DNA of 64,000 nucleotides, from assembly GCF_012275445.1 (NCBI RefSeq), contig NZ_JAAZQK010000006.1, positions 186,001 through 250,000 on the forward strand, read 5' to 3'. Both the position numbers and the translations under genes were made by a program. The notes under the pieces were generated by a model. It was given only the letters and a program-made list of their open reading frames with translations, made no database searches and was not told where the DNA came from. This DNA is from Rhizobacter sp. SG703 (lineage in GTDB: Bacteria; Pseudomonadota; Gammaproteobacteria; Burkholderiales; Burkholderiaceae_C). Below, one piece after another: positions 40,164 through 48,498 of this stretch (positions are counted from its first letter, which is position 1; each line of letters starts with the position of its first letter).

Positions 40164-41463
40164 GAGCCTGAAGAACGCCGCGCGCCGCGCCGGCAACGAC
40201 CGCGCATTGCGCAGCCTGATGCTCGACTGCCGCCGCCTGCTCTCCGAACGCGGCGAGGCCAACAGCGTGGCGATCGCACGCGGCCTGGTCGCGCGCTTCA
40301 GCAACCTGCCCGACGACCAGCAGGCCGGCTTCTTCGAGCGGCTGTCGCGCGATTTCAGCCCCGACCCGAAGGCAGTGCTGGCGGTGGCGCAGGCCTATGC
40401 CGACGAGCCGTCGGCCGACAACCTGATCCGCCTGACCCACCTGGCCGAGCCGCCGCGCCAGGAGCTGCTGCGCCGCATCAACCGCACGCCGGGCGGCACC
40501 GCGCACATCGTCGCGATGCGGCGCAAGCTGCTGGCCCGCGTGAAGGCGCAGCCGGAGCTGCGCGCGCTGGAGGCCGATTTCCTGCACCTGCTGTCGTCGT
40601 GGTTCAACCCCGGCTTCCTGCAGATGCAGAAGGTCGACTGGGGCTCGCCCGCGCAGTTGCTGGAGCAGATCATCCACCACGAGGCGGTGCACGAGATCGA
40701 CGGCTGGGACGACCTGCGCCGCCGGCTGCAGCCGGATCGCCGCTGCTTCGCATTCTTCCACCCGCAGCTGCCCGACGAGCCGCTGATCTTCGTCGAGGTG
40801 GCGCTGCTGCCGGAGATGCCGGGTGCGATCGCGCCGCTGATCGACAAGAACTCGCAGCCGCTGCCGCCCGACCAGTTCAAGGTGGCGGCGTTCTACTCGA
40901 TCAGCAATTGCCAGCCGGGGCTGAAGGGGGTGTCGCTCGGCAACTTCCTGATCAAGCGCGTGGCCGAGCAGCTCAAGCGCGAGCTGCCGCAGCTGAAGAC
41001 CTTCTGCACGCTGTCGCCGATCCCCGGCTTCGCGACCTGGCTGGTGCGCCGCGACGACCTGGCCGCACTGCCCGGCCTGAAGCGCGGCGAGGCCGAGCGG
41101 CTGGCGCAGGCGCGCGAACTGCTCGACGAAGCCAGCGGGGGCGACCTGGCAGCGCTCGCCACCGCGGCCACGCTGGACGGCCTGGCCGAGGCCGAACGCG
41201 AGGCGCTGGCCCGCCTGTGCGCCGCCTACCTGGTGCACGTGTCGACCACGCCGGGCGGCGATGCGGTGGCCCGATTCCACCTCGACAACGGCGCACGGCT
41301 CGAACGGCTCAATCCTTCGGGTAACCTGTCGCGCAAAGGACTCAAGCAATCGTTCGGGATGATGGTCAACTACCTCTACGACCTGCAGAAGGTCGAGACC
41401 AGCCACGAGAAATTCACGCAGGGCGACGTGGCGCATTCGCGCGCCGTGGCCGCCCTGCTGTAG
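40156..41463 (+). CDS. matA: Malonyl-CoA decarboxylase
   Basis: Decarboxylates malonyl-CoA to acetyl-CoA in the cytosol. The 435-residue protein has the helical N-terminal domain and the GNAT-like catalytic domain: LLSSWFNPGFLQMQKVDW, HHEAVHEIDGWDDLRRRL, FHPQLPDEPLIFVEVAL, FYSISNCQPGLKGVSLGNFLIK and TLSPIPGF, all signatures of this family. Its start overlaps the GntR gene. Together with the synthetase at 43370 it forms malonate to malonyl-CoA to acetyl-CoA. A 7-bp stem hairpin lies shortly after its stop. Confidence 0.96.
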   Translation: MLESLKNAARRAGNDRALRSLMLDCRRLLSERGEANSVAIARGLVARFSNLPDDQQAGFFERLSRDFSPDPKAVLAVAQAYADEPSADNLIRLTHLAEPPRQELLRRINRTPGGTAHIVAMRRKLLARVKAQPELRALEADFLHLLSSWFNPGFLQMQKVDWGSPAQLLEQIIHHEAVHEIDGWDDLRRRLQPDRRCFAFFHPQLPDEPLIFVEVALLPEMPGAIAPLIDKNSQPLPPDQFKVAAFYSISNCQPGLKGVSLGNFLIKRVAEQLKRELPQLKTFCTLSPIPGFATWLVRRDDLAALPGLKRGEAERLAQARELLDEASGGDLAALATAATLDGLAEAEREALARLCAAYLVHVSTTPGGDAVARFHLDNGARLERLNPSGNLSRKGLKQSFGMMVNYLYDLQKVETSHEKFTQGDVAHSRAVAALL

Positions 41464-41485
41464 GAAGCCACGAGCTTCTGACCCT

Positions 41486-41500
41486 GGGCCGCTGCGGCCC
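41486..41500 (+). repeat. Short perfect hairpin after the malonyl-CoA decarboxylase gene
   Basis: GGGCCGC (41486-41492) and GCGGCCC (41494-41500) around one base, in the 70-base gap before the Bug-protein gene. No T-run follows. It may reduce read-through or protect the upstream message. Confidence 0.5.
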
Positions 41501-41533
41501 GCCTTGCTTCACATTCAACGACCGGGAGACAAC

Positions 41534-42535
41534 ATGAGCTTCGAATCACGACGCGCGCCGACACGACGAGATGTTCTTCGCACCGGCGCCGCCGCGGCGG
41601 CCACGCTGGCCGTGCCGTTCGCCGGCGCGCAGGGCGCCTGGCCGAACAAGCCGGTCACGGTCATCGTTCCCTTCCCCGCCGGCGGCGGCACCGACGCATT
41701 CGCGCGCCCGCTGTTCGGCCTGATGAGCAAGAACGCCGGCAAGCAGTTCCTGATCGACAACAAGGGCGGCGCGGGCGGCAACGTCGGCGCCACCGTCGCG
41801 TCGCATGCGGCGGGCGACGGCTACACCTTCTTCATGGGCGCGGTGCACCACACGATCGCGCCGTCGATGTACCCGAAGCTCGACTACAACATCGAGACCG
41901 ACTTCATCCCGGTGGGCCTGATCTCCAGCGTGCCGCAGGTGATCGTGGTCAACCCGCAGCGCGTGCCGGTCACCGACCTGAAGGGCCTGCTGGAGTACGC
42001 ACGCAAGAACCCCGGCAAGCTGAACTACGGCTCGGCCGGCAACGGCACCTCGCACCACCTGGCCGGCGAGTTGTTCAAGCTGCAGACCAAGACCTTCATC
42101 ACGCACATCCCGTACCGCGGCGCGGGCCCGGCATTGCAGGACCTGATCGCCGGCCAGGTCGACATGATGTTCGACGGCCTCGGGTCGTCGGCCAACCACA
42201 TCAAGGGCGGTCGCATCAAGGCGCTGGCGGTCGCGTCGGAACGGCGTGCACCGGGCTTTGCCGACGTGCCGACCTCGACCGAAGCGGGCCTGCCGACCTA
42301 CCAGGTCGCGACCTGGTACGGCCTGTGGGCGCCGAAGAACACGCCGAAGGAAATCGTCGAGGCGATGCGCGCCGAGATGAAGAAGGCGCTGACCTCGGAC
42401 GAGCTGGTGAAGGCCTGGAACGGCCTCGGCGCCGAGACGCCCAACCTGTACGGCGACGCCTTCGGCAAGTTCGTCAACGGCGAGATCAAGCGCTGGGCCG
42501 ACGTCGTCAAGGCCTCCGGTGCCAAACTCGACTGA
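41534..42535 (+). CDS. Bug-family (tripartite tricarboxylate) periplasmic substrate-binding protein
   Basis: A 333-residue exported binding protein. The N-terminus carries a twin-arginine-like TRRDVLRTG followed by a hydrophobic stretch and AQGAWP. The mature part has the Bug pattern: VTVIVPFPAGGGTDAFARP, KGGAGGNVGATVASHAAGDGYT, YGSAGNGTSHHLAGE, YRGAGPALQDLIAGQVDMMFD and an AP-rich end. GGGAGA precedes the ATG. The TctA/TctB membrane partners are absent from the window. Position in the malonate cluster suggests malonate or a related dicarboxylate as ligand. Confidence 0.92.
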   Translation: MSFESRRAPTRRDVLRTGAAAAATLAVPFAGAQGAWPNKPVTVIVPFPAGGGTDAFARPLFGLMSKNAGKQFLIDNKGGAGGNVGATVASHAAGDGYTFFMGAVHHTIAPSMYPKLDYNIETDFIPVGLISSVPQVIVVNPQRVPVTDLKGLLEYARKNPGKLNYGSAGNGTSHHLAGELFKLQTKTFITHIPYRGAGPALQDLIAGQVDMMFDGLGSSANHIKGGRIKALAVASERRAPGFADVPTSTEAGLPTYQVATWYGLWAPKNTPKEIVEAMRAEMKKALTSDELVKAWNGLGAETPNLYGDAFGKFVNGEIKRWADVVKASGAKLD

Positions 42536-43334
42536 CGAGGCGCGCGTGCCCGGTTCCATCACGCTGAGCCATGACGAACCCGGCATCGCCCGGGTCGCCA
42601 TCGCGAACCCCGGCAAGCACAACGCGATCGACATCGCGATGTGGCAGGCGCTGCGCGACGTGTTCGTGCGGCTGCAGGCGCAGGACGCTGCGGATGCGCC
42701 GCATGCGGTGATCGTCTGCGGCGCCGACGGCCAGTTCGCATCCGGTGGCGACATCGGCGAGTTCGCGCAGTTCCGCTTCGACGAGCAGCGGCTGCACGAT
42801 TTCCACGAGCACACCGTCGCGCCGGCGCTGCAGGCGCTGCTCGACTGCGACATTCCGGTGATCGCGCAGATCGAGGGCGCGTGCGTCGGCGGCGGGCTGG
42901 AGATCGCGGCCTGCTGCGACATCCGCATCGCCGGCATGGGCAGCCGCTTCGGCGCGCCGATCGCGAAGCTCGGTTTCCCGATGGCGCCCGGCGAGCTGCA
43001 ACTGCTGGCGCGCGTGGTGCCGGCGCCGACGTTGCGCGAGATGCTGCTCGAAGCGCGCCTCGTCGACGCGACGCTCGCGCTGCAGCGCGGCCTGGTGCAT
43101 GCGGTGGTGGCCGACGAGCAGGTCGCGACGCACGCGCTGCAGCGCGCCCGCGCGCTCGCGGCGCTGTCGCCGCAGGCCGCGCGCATCAACAAGCGCACGC
43201 TGCGCCAGCTGGCCGCCGGCGGGCCGAGCGCCGACGAGCGCCGCGCGCACTACGGCTATGCCGACAGCCCCCAACACCGTGAAGGCATCCAGGCCTTCAT
43301 CGAGAAGCGACCGCCGCATTTCCAGCGCGGCTAG
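42519..43334 (+). CDS. Enoyl-CoA hydratase/isomerase (crotonase) family protein
   Basis: A 271-residue crotonase with KHNAIDIAMW, the oxyanion segment DGQFASGGDIGEF and GACVGGGLEIAACCDIRIA, PIAKLGFPMAPGE and a C-terminal QHREGIQAFIEKRPPHF. The position usually taken by the first catalytic Glu is occupied in PGELQLL, so hydratase activity is plausible. The first GTG (42519) overlaps the Bug gene by 17 bases and has AAGG six bases upstream; a GTG at 42546 is the alternative. Its role in malonate metabolism is unclear. Confidence 0.85.
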   Translation: MPNSTDEARVPGSITLSHDEPGIARVAIANPGKHNAIDIAMWQALRDVFVRLQAQDAADAPHAVIVCGADGQFASGGDIGEFAQFRFDEQRLHDFHEHTVAPALQALLDCDIPVIAQIEGACVGGGLEIAACCDIRIAGMGSRFGAPIAKLGFPMAPGELQLLARVVPAPTLREMLLEARLVDATLALQRGLVHAVVADEQVATHALQRARALAALSPQAARINKRTLRQLAAGGPSADERRAHYGYADSPQHREGIQAFIEKRPPHFQRG

Positions 43335-43369
43335 GGCTTGCTGACAAGAGATATCCCCGAGGAGGTTCG

Positions 43370-44938
43370 ATGCGTAGTGCCACACCTGCTGCCGATGGCG
43401 GCCAACACAATCTGTTCGCCGCGTTGCGCGCGGCCTTTCCCGCCGACCTCGACGCGACCGCGATCGAGGTGGCCGACGGCGATGCGCCGCTGAGCTACTC
43501 GTGGCGCGACCTCGACCGCGCGACCGCGATGCTCGCGAACCTGCTCGACTCGCTGGACCTGCCGGCCGGCAGCCGCATCGCGGTGCAGACCGAGAAGTCG
43601 GTCGAGGCGCTGATGCTGTACCTCGCGGTGCTACGCGCCGGCTTCGTCTACCTGCCGCTCAACACCGCCTACCAGGCGGCCGAGATCGAGTACTTCATCG
43701 GCAATGCCGAACCGGCGGTGGTGGTGTGCGCGCCGAAGCACTTCGGCTGGGTCAGCAAGCTGGCGTTCAAGGCCGGCACGCGCCATGTGTTCACGCTCGG
43801 CGACGACCGCAGCGGCAGCCTGCTGGAGCGGGCCTCGCACCAGGGCGACCGGCACGAGCCCGCGCTGCGCGGCGCCGACGACCTGGCGGCCATCCTGTAC
43901 ACCAGCGGCACCACAGGGCGCAGCAAGGGCGCGATGCTGACGCACGGCAACATGCTGAGCAATGCGCGCACGCTGAAGGCGTACTGGGGCTGGCAGCCCG
44001 GCGACGTGCTGGTGCATGCGCTGCCGATCTTCCATGTGCACGGCCTGTTCGTCGCGATCCACGGTGCACTGCTGAACGGCAGCAAGATGATCTGGCTGGC
44101 GAAGTTCGACCCGAAGCGGGTGCTGGCCGCGCTGCCGCACGCGACGGTGTTCATGGGCGTGCCGACGCTCTACGTGCGGCTGCTGGCCGAGCCGGGGCTC
44201 ACGCGGGCCGCCTGCTCGGGCATGCGCCTCTTCGTCGCCGGCTCGGCGCCGCTGCTGCCGGAGACTTTCAACGCCTGGCGCGAGCGCACCGGGCAGGCCA
44301 TCCTCGAGCGCTACGGCATGAGCGAGACGGTGATGCTGACGTCCAACCCGTACGACCCGGCCGACGGCGAGCGCCGCGCCGGCACGGTGGGCTTCCCGCT
44401 GCCCGGCGTGCAGCTGCGGGTGCGCGACGAGCAGGGCCGCGAATGCCCGCGCGGCGAGATCGGCGGCATCGAGGTGAAGGGCCCGAACGTGTTCGCCGGC
44501 TACTGGCGCATGCCCGAGAAGACGAAGGAAGAATTCACCGACGACGGCTGGTTCAAGACCGGCGACGTCGGCCGCATCGACGAGCGCGGCTACGTCTGCA
44601 TCGTCGGGCGCAGCAAGGATCTGATCATCAGCGGCGGCTACAACGTCTACCCGGCCGAGATCGAGGGCTACATCAACGACATGCCGGGCGTGGCCGAGAG
44701 TGCGGTGGTCGGCGTGCCGCACCCCGACTTCGGCGAGGCGGTGGTCGCGGTGGTGGTGCCTCAAGCCGGTGCTCAGCTCGACGGCGCGGCGATCGCCGCG
44801 GCGCTGAAGTCGCAGATCGCGAACTTCAAGGTGCCGAAGCTGGTCGAGCTGGTGCAGGAATTGCCTCGCAACACGATGGGCAAGGTGCAGAAGAACCTGC
44901 TGCGCGAACGGCACAAGGGCTTGTTCGCCGCCGGCTGA
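43370..44938 (+). CDS. matB: Malonyl-CoA synthetase (acyl-AMP ligase family)
   Basis: Activates malonate with ATP and CoA to malonyl-CoA. The 522-residue ANL enzyme has the P-loop YTSGTTGRSKG (about residue 177), LPIFHVHGLFVA, YGMSETVMLTSNPY, GWFKTGDVG, GRSKDLIISGGYNVYPAEIE and the terminal PRNTMGKVQKNLLR with the catalytic Lys. YGMSETVM and LPIFHVHGLFVA are typical of MatB rather than of long-chain ligases. GAGGAGG lies before the ATG. It is the last gene of the malonate module. Confidence 0.92.
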   Translation: MRSATPAADGGQHNLFAALRAAFPADLDATAIEVADGDAPLSYSWRDLDRATAMLANLLDSLDLPAGSRIAVQTEKSVEALMLYLAVLRAGFVYLPLNTAYQAAEIEYFIGNAEPAVVVCAPKHFGWVSKLAFKAGTRHVFTLGDDRSGSLLERASHQGDRHEPALRGADDLAAILYTSGTTGRSKGAMLTHGNMLSNARTLKAYWGWQPGDVLVHALPIFHVHGLFVAIHGALLNGSKMIWLAKFDPKRVLAALPHATVFMGVPTLYVRLLAEPGLTRAACSGMRLFVAGSAPLLPETFNAWRERTGQAILERYGMSETVMLTSNPYDPADGERRAGTVGFPLPGVQLRVRDEQGRECPRGEIGGIEVKGPNVFAGYWRMPEKTKEEFTDDGWFKTGDVGRIDERGYVCIVGRSKDLIISGGYNVYPAEIEGYINDMPGVAESAVVGVPHPDFGEAVVAVVVPQAGAQLDGAAIAAALKSQIANFKVPKLVELVQELPRNTMGKVQKNLLRERHKGLFAAG

Positions 44939-45124
44939 CTGGTGGCGCGAACGGCGTAAGCAGATGCGTCGCGTGTGAGGGCGCGCAACGCGACTGACAC
45001 GCTGCGGCACCCTGGCGGGCGCGAATGGTCGCTTACCTACCCGGTCCTACGGGGAACGGGGGTTTCAGCACCGGTGGCAGGGCGCTTGCAGGGTTCTGCG
45101 TTCACGCTCACCGGGAACGCTGTC

Positions 45125-45970
45125 ATGTCCTCCTCGATCCTTGCCCGCACTGCCCTCGTTGCCGCCCTGGCGATGACCGCATTCGCCGCCCATGCGAACG
45201 ACAACCCGGCCACCGGCAAGCTGTTGTTCGAGGACACGATGAACCAGACCGGCCTGTCGTTCACCGGCAACTGCACCAGCTGCCACACCAACGTGCAGAA
45301 CCGCCGGGCCGAGATCTATTTCAAGACCGGCGGCGGCTCGCGCGACCCGTTCGCCGCGATCGATGCCGAGACCGCGCTGAACCGCATCGGCTATGCGCTG
45401 AACAACGTCAGCGCGATGAAGCAGTTCCAGGTGCTGGAAGCGGAGCAGCTGACCGACCTCGCCGCCTTCATCGCCGACACGCCGAAGACCAGCGACACCG
45501 CGCTGAGCTTCTCGGCCAGCGCGGTCAACACGCCGACGGTGTCGCAGAACCTCGACCTGCGCAACGGCGTGACCTTCGGTCAGGTCACGGTGGACAGCGT
45601 CGCGATCGGCGGCACCGGCGCGGCGCGCTTCACGCTGAAGAGCGACACCTGCACCGCGCAGAAGCTGGCCGCCTCGGCCACCTGCCGGGCCACCATTTCG
45701 TTCAGCGCGGCCGACACCGCGGGCTACAGTGCAACGCTGACCCTGACGATGCACCAGGGCAGCTCCACCACCAAGTTCACGCGAACCGTCGCGCTCGACG
45801 GCGCGGTCGGCGTGGTGACGCCGCCGCCGAGCGGGGGCAATGGCGGCGGCGGCAGTGGTGGTAGCAGCAACAGCGATGAAGGCGGCGGCGCGCTCGGCTT
45901 CGGCTGGCTCGGTGGTCTCGCGCTCGCGACGGCCTTGCTGCGGCGCCGGCAAGGGCGCGCGACGCGCTGA
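45125..45970 (+). CDS. Secreted cytochrome c-like protein with GlyGly-CTERM sorting tail
   Basis: A 281-residue exported protein: signal peptide 1-24 (ending HANA-type), a small cytochrome c domain with one haem site C50-T-S-C53-H54, a beta-sandwich choice-of-anchor-like domain (about 115-225), then a Gly/Ser-rich linker, a hydrophobic segment (GFGWLGGLALATALL) and RRRQGR. That tripartite end is the GlyGly-CTERM form, which in other proteobacteria is processed by rhombosortase. The ATG at 45125 gives the signal peptide; an in-frame GTG at 44975 would put 50 extra residues before it and is unlikely. Confidence 0.82.
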   Translation: MSSSILARTALVAALAMTAFAAHANDNPATGKLLFEDTMNQTGLSFTGNCTSCHTNVQNRRAEIYFKTGGGSRDPFAAIDAETALNRIGYALNNVSAMKQFQVLEAEQLTDLAAFIADTPKTSDTALSFSASAVNTPTVSQNLDLRNGVTFGQVTVDSVAIGGTGAARFTLKSDTCTAQKLAASATCRATISFSAADTAGYSATLTLTMHQGSSTTKFTRTVALDGAVGVVTPPPSGGNGGGGSGGSSNSDEGGGALGFGWLGGLALATALLRRRQGRATR

Positions 45971-46034
45971 AGCCGTTGCGCGACGAGAGTCCGCATTGAC
46001 CTGTGGCAGATCGACACGACCACGATTTCAGGCG

Positions 46035-46064
46035 TTGACCCTGCGAAATCCCGATTCCTAGACT
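46035..46064 (+). promoter_or_regulatory. Sigma-70-type promoter before the RHS remnant
   Basis: TTGACC (46035-46040) and TAGACT (46059-46064) are separated by 18 bases, close to the -35/-10 consensus and rare in this GC-rich window. It lies 33 bases before the ATG at 46098, which also has GGGAG upstream. Confidence 0.6.
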
Positions 46065-46097
46065 GGCGGTCCTTCTGGATTCGACAGGGAGTCGACG

Positions 46098-46612
46098 ATG
46101 AAACAGCAGCACACGCTCAGCGGTTTCCTGACCGCAGCGGCCCTGGTGGTTGCTCAGGTCACGCGGCCGGGCGGTATGTACAGAGCGACCCGCTCGGCCT
46201 GGCGGGAGGTAGTCCGTCGACATACACCTATGTCGATGGCAATCCGCTGAGCTTCGTCGACCCGAACGGCCTCGATCCTTGGAGCAACAGCATGTGCCTG
46301 CCAACCCATGTCCACATTGAGCAAAGGACCGGAAACGACAAGGACGGGCCCACGTGGGGCGCTGCCGGACTGCTCACCAACGAGTCTCCGGAGTCGCCCG
46401 TCCTGATGACATTTCCCGCGAACTCGTTTCCCGACGTGAGCTATGGCAGCCCGGGCATCGTCGACGGCACCTGCTTCGGCAGGCACGGTCCACGCGCGCA
46501 CGGCTTTCCGAGTGTCGGAAGTCGTGGCCCCGGTATCGTCCTGGCATCGCTTCGGTCAACGCCAGCCTCTCAGCACACTGGGAAACGCAGATGGCTGCAC
46601 TCGGTCGATTGA
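46098..46612 (+). pseudogene. RHS-repeat protein remnant: signal-like start joined out of frame to an RHS core end and variable tail
   Basis: The ATG at 46098 opens a signal-like N-terminus (MKQQHTLSGFLTAAALVVAQ), but that frame ends after about 50 codons. From 46172, another frame reads the RHS-associated core end: RYVQSDPLGLAGGSPSTYTY, then VDGNPLSFVDPNGLD, followed by about 115 residues with no recognisable family, to a TGA at 46610. In intact RHS proteins PNGLD marks the border between the shell and the C-terminal toxin domain. I infer that the long repeat part was deleted. Promoter and ribosome site remain. Confidence 0.65.
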
Positions 46613-46935
46613 TCGAGACGTGCCAGCGCGACGCGATGGCTCTCTCCGTCACGCTGTTGGACACCACGAACCTGGAGGCGCTGGAAGGCCATGCTGCATC
46701 GCTCGAGCTGGCCATGGGGCGATGTCCCGAAGACCTCCTCCCGATGGTCCCGCTCCGTCACGTCCCCCGGCTGTGCTCGGTCAGTTCCTTTGAAGATGCG
46801 CATCCCGAGCGTGACCCCGCACCTGAACTCCGAGAACGCGTCGCTCGACTCGAACGCTCACCCCGGTTGATGGCCGGTGATCGCGGCCAAGCCTGCGTGG
46901 CCTCGTATGCGCGCGCGCTTCAAGAGCGTCGCTGA
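46591..46935 (+). CDS. Hypothetical protein overlapping the RHS remnant
   Basis: A 114-residue frame from ATG 46591 (GGGA six bases upstream) that overlaps the last 22 bases of the RHS tail frame. It reads MAALGRLIETCQRDAMALSV and continues as a charged, helix-rich protein with three Cys and no signal. Its place directly after an RHS variable tail is where an immunity gene usually sits, but I recognise no family. The frame also stays open far upstream, so it could instead be the continuation of the tail after a frameshift. Confidence 0.35.
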   Translation: MAALGRLIETCQRDAMALSVTLLDTTNLEALEGHAASLELAMGRCPEDLLPMVPLRHVPRLCSVSSFEDAHPERDPAPELRERVARLERSPRLMAGDRGQACVASYARALQERR

Positions 46936-46996
46936 CGCTCGGCAAGACGTCAGTCAGCGGCATGGCTGTGAGGAGATCTCGCGGAGTGATGGGAAA

Positions 46997-47593
46997 ATGA
47001 TCCGTCGAAGCGCACTGGCTGGCTTGGCGCTGTGCCTCATCGGCATGGCACTGGGCTTGTGCGCGCCCCTCTTCAATCACACCCCGTCGACACCCCAGCT
47101 GCCAACCGCCGAGCCTGATGACCGCCTTGCCCTGTTGCGCAGCCGGGCGGCGGCCGGCGACAACAAGGCTCGCATGGATCTGTCCGTGCTGCTTGGCGAT
47201 TCCGGAGAGGGAAGGCTGCACCTCGCAAGGGTCGCGGCCGATGGCCATCCACCGGCAATCGTTGCAATGGCACTCGGTGAGATCAACGGGGGCACAGGTG
47301 CGTCGACGGCGACTCGCCCTCGCCTGGAGGCGTTGGCGATGAAGGGCTACTATCCGGCCATCCTGCTGCCCACGTCATGCCTCGCAAACGGGCATTGCGG
47401 ACCTGCAGCGCATGCAGAAGCCGGCATGTGGTCCCTGGTTTCGCACCGACTGGTTGATGCCGGAAAGCTCCAATCCAACCTGCTGACAGACTACGAAGCC
47501 GCGCTTCGACAGCAGCTCGACGCTTCGCAAGCCGAAGCATCCTCTCGCCGCGCCGCCAGCATTGCCGCAAAGATCGAGCAGGTCTCGTCATGA
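46997..47593 (+). CDS. Hypothetical membrane-anchored or exported protein
   Basis: A 198-residue protein with an N-terminal hydrophobic anchor (about 6-27, after MIRRSALAG), then a soluble helical domain that looks weakly Sel1/TPR-like (ALLRSRAAAGDNKARMDLSV, LHLARVAADGHPPAIVAMAL) and two or three Cys. The ATG at 46997 has GGGAAA just upstream; an in-frame ATG at 46877 would bury the anchor. Its stop overlaps the next gene's start as ATGA. The GC content is lower than in flanking genes. It may belong to the RHS locus, as an immunity or accessory protein, but that is only positional. Confidence 0.6.
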   Translation: MIRRSALAGLALCLIGMALGLCAPLFNHTPSTPQLPTAEPDDRLALLRSRAAAGDNKARMDLSVLLGDSGEGRLHLARVAADGHPPAIVAMALGEINGGTGASTATRPRLEALAMKGYYPAILLPTSCLANGHCGPAAHAEAGMWSLVSHRLVDAGKLQSNLLTDYEAALRQQLDASQAEASSRRAASIAAKIEQVSS

Positions 47594-47823
47594 CACCAAG
47601 CACCAGTTCTGGCGATGTGGACCTCAACAGCGCCTGCCCGCGCTGCCGGCAGCCGTTCCGCTGCGGCGTCGGCGATGCCACCCCATGCGCCTGCAGCACG
47701 CTGCAGCTGACCGATGAACTGCACGCCCGGCTCGCCGCGCGCTACGACAGCTGCCTGTGCATCGCCTGCCTCGTCGAACTCTCGACGATGGCGCCACCCG
47801 ACCTCGACCCGCCGGCCCCATGA
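47590..47823 (+). CDS. Cysteine-rich CWC family protein
   Basis: A 77-residue protein matching the Cys_rich_CWC family: CPRCRQPFRCG (16-26), then PCACSTLQLTDELHARLAARY and CLCIACLVEL. Eight Cys are spaced as metal-binding pairs; the family's CWC triplet is CAC here. It is small, cytosolic and of unknown function. The ATG overlaps the previous TGA. It is convergent with the PEP-CTERM gene at 47866. Confidence 0.88.
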   Translation: MTPSTSSGDVDLNSACPRCRQPFRCGVGDATPCACSTLQLTDELHARLAARYDSCLCIACLVELSTMAPPDLDPPAP

Positions 47824-47865
47824 ACAGCGCGTGCCGTGGCGACACGGCCCGCGCGCTTGATTCCG

Positions 47866-48498
47866 TCAGGCCCGTCGCCTCGCAAACGCCAACCCGGCCA
47901 AGCCGACGAGCATCAATGCCGCTGTCGCGGGCTCCGGCACCGGGCTGACGGACAGGCTGGTGACCTGGGCGGACAACACCGTCGACGTGTGGAAGATGTC
48001 CTGGATCGAGAAGTAGCCTTGCGTCCAACCACCCGACAGCCAGCTGTTGGTCGGCAACGCGCTGCCCGAGAACGATGTGTCCGGCCCGCGCAGGTCGAGG
48101 TAGTAGGACACCCCCAAGGTCATCTGCAGGAACGAGACGCTGTCCGTCGTCGGCCCCGTCCACGTCGTGTTGTCGATGACCTCGATGGCCCGGAATCCCT
48201 TCGAAACGTCGGGAGACCCCGACGGGAACTGCAGACGGGTGTCGCCCGTGCGGGCGGTGTAGAAGTAGTCGGTGCCCGACTCGCCCTGGAGGTACCGTGG
48301 ATCGACCGGCTGGCTCGTGAAGCTCGCCGGATCGCGGTCGAAGACATAGTGGCCGCTGATGACGCTGCCCACCGGCGCGTAGCCTGCCGTGTCGAGCCAC
48401 ACCGTGGCAGTGAAATCCAGCGCCACCTGCTCGGCGCGGACGCTGGCCGGAAGCAACGCGACGATGGCGATCGAGGTGCAAAGCGCTTTCAACGACAT
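47866..48498 (-). CDS. PEP-CTERM sorting-domain exported protein, copy 2
   Basis: A 210-residue exported protein with a signal peptide (1-22, ending RAEQ-type), a beta-rich middle (HYVFDRDPASFTSQPVDPRY, LQFPSGSPDVSKGF) and a C-terminal PEP-CTERM: VPEPATAALMLVGLAGLAFARRR. This tail is recognised by exosortase (EpsH-type) for anchoring or release, often in exopolysaccharide producers. It is a tandem paralogue of the next upstream gene, sharing most of the same blocks. GGAGGG lies before the ATG at 48496-48498, which overlaps the paralogue's end. Confidence 0.88.
   Translation of the reverse strand: MSLKALCTSIAIVALLPASVRAEQVALDFTATVWLDTAGYAPVGSVISGHYVFDRDPASFTSQPVDPRYLQGESGTDYFYTARTGDTRLQFPSGSPDVSKGFRAIEVIDNTTWTGPTTDSVSFLQMTLGVSYYLDLRGPDTSFSGSALPTNSWLSGGWTQGYFSIQDIFHTSTVLSAQVTSLSVSPVPEPATAALMLVGLAGLAFARRRA

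Noticed and set aside
40156-44938. Malonate decarboxylase (mdc) type pathway
   Set aside because: No acyl-carrier or transferase subunits are present; the genes fit the matA/matB route through free malonyl-CoA.
44975-45124. 50-residue in-frame N-terminal extension of the GlyGly-CTERM cytochrome
   Set aside because: It would bury the clear signal peptide that begins at the ATG at 45125.
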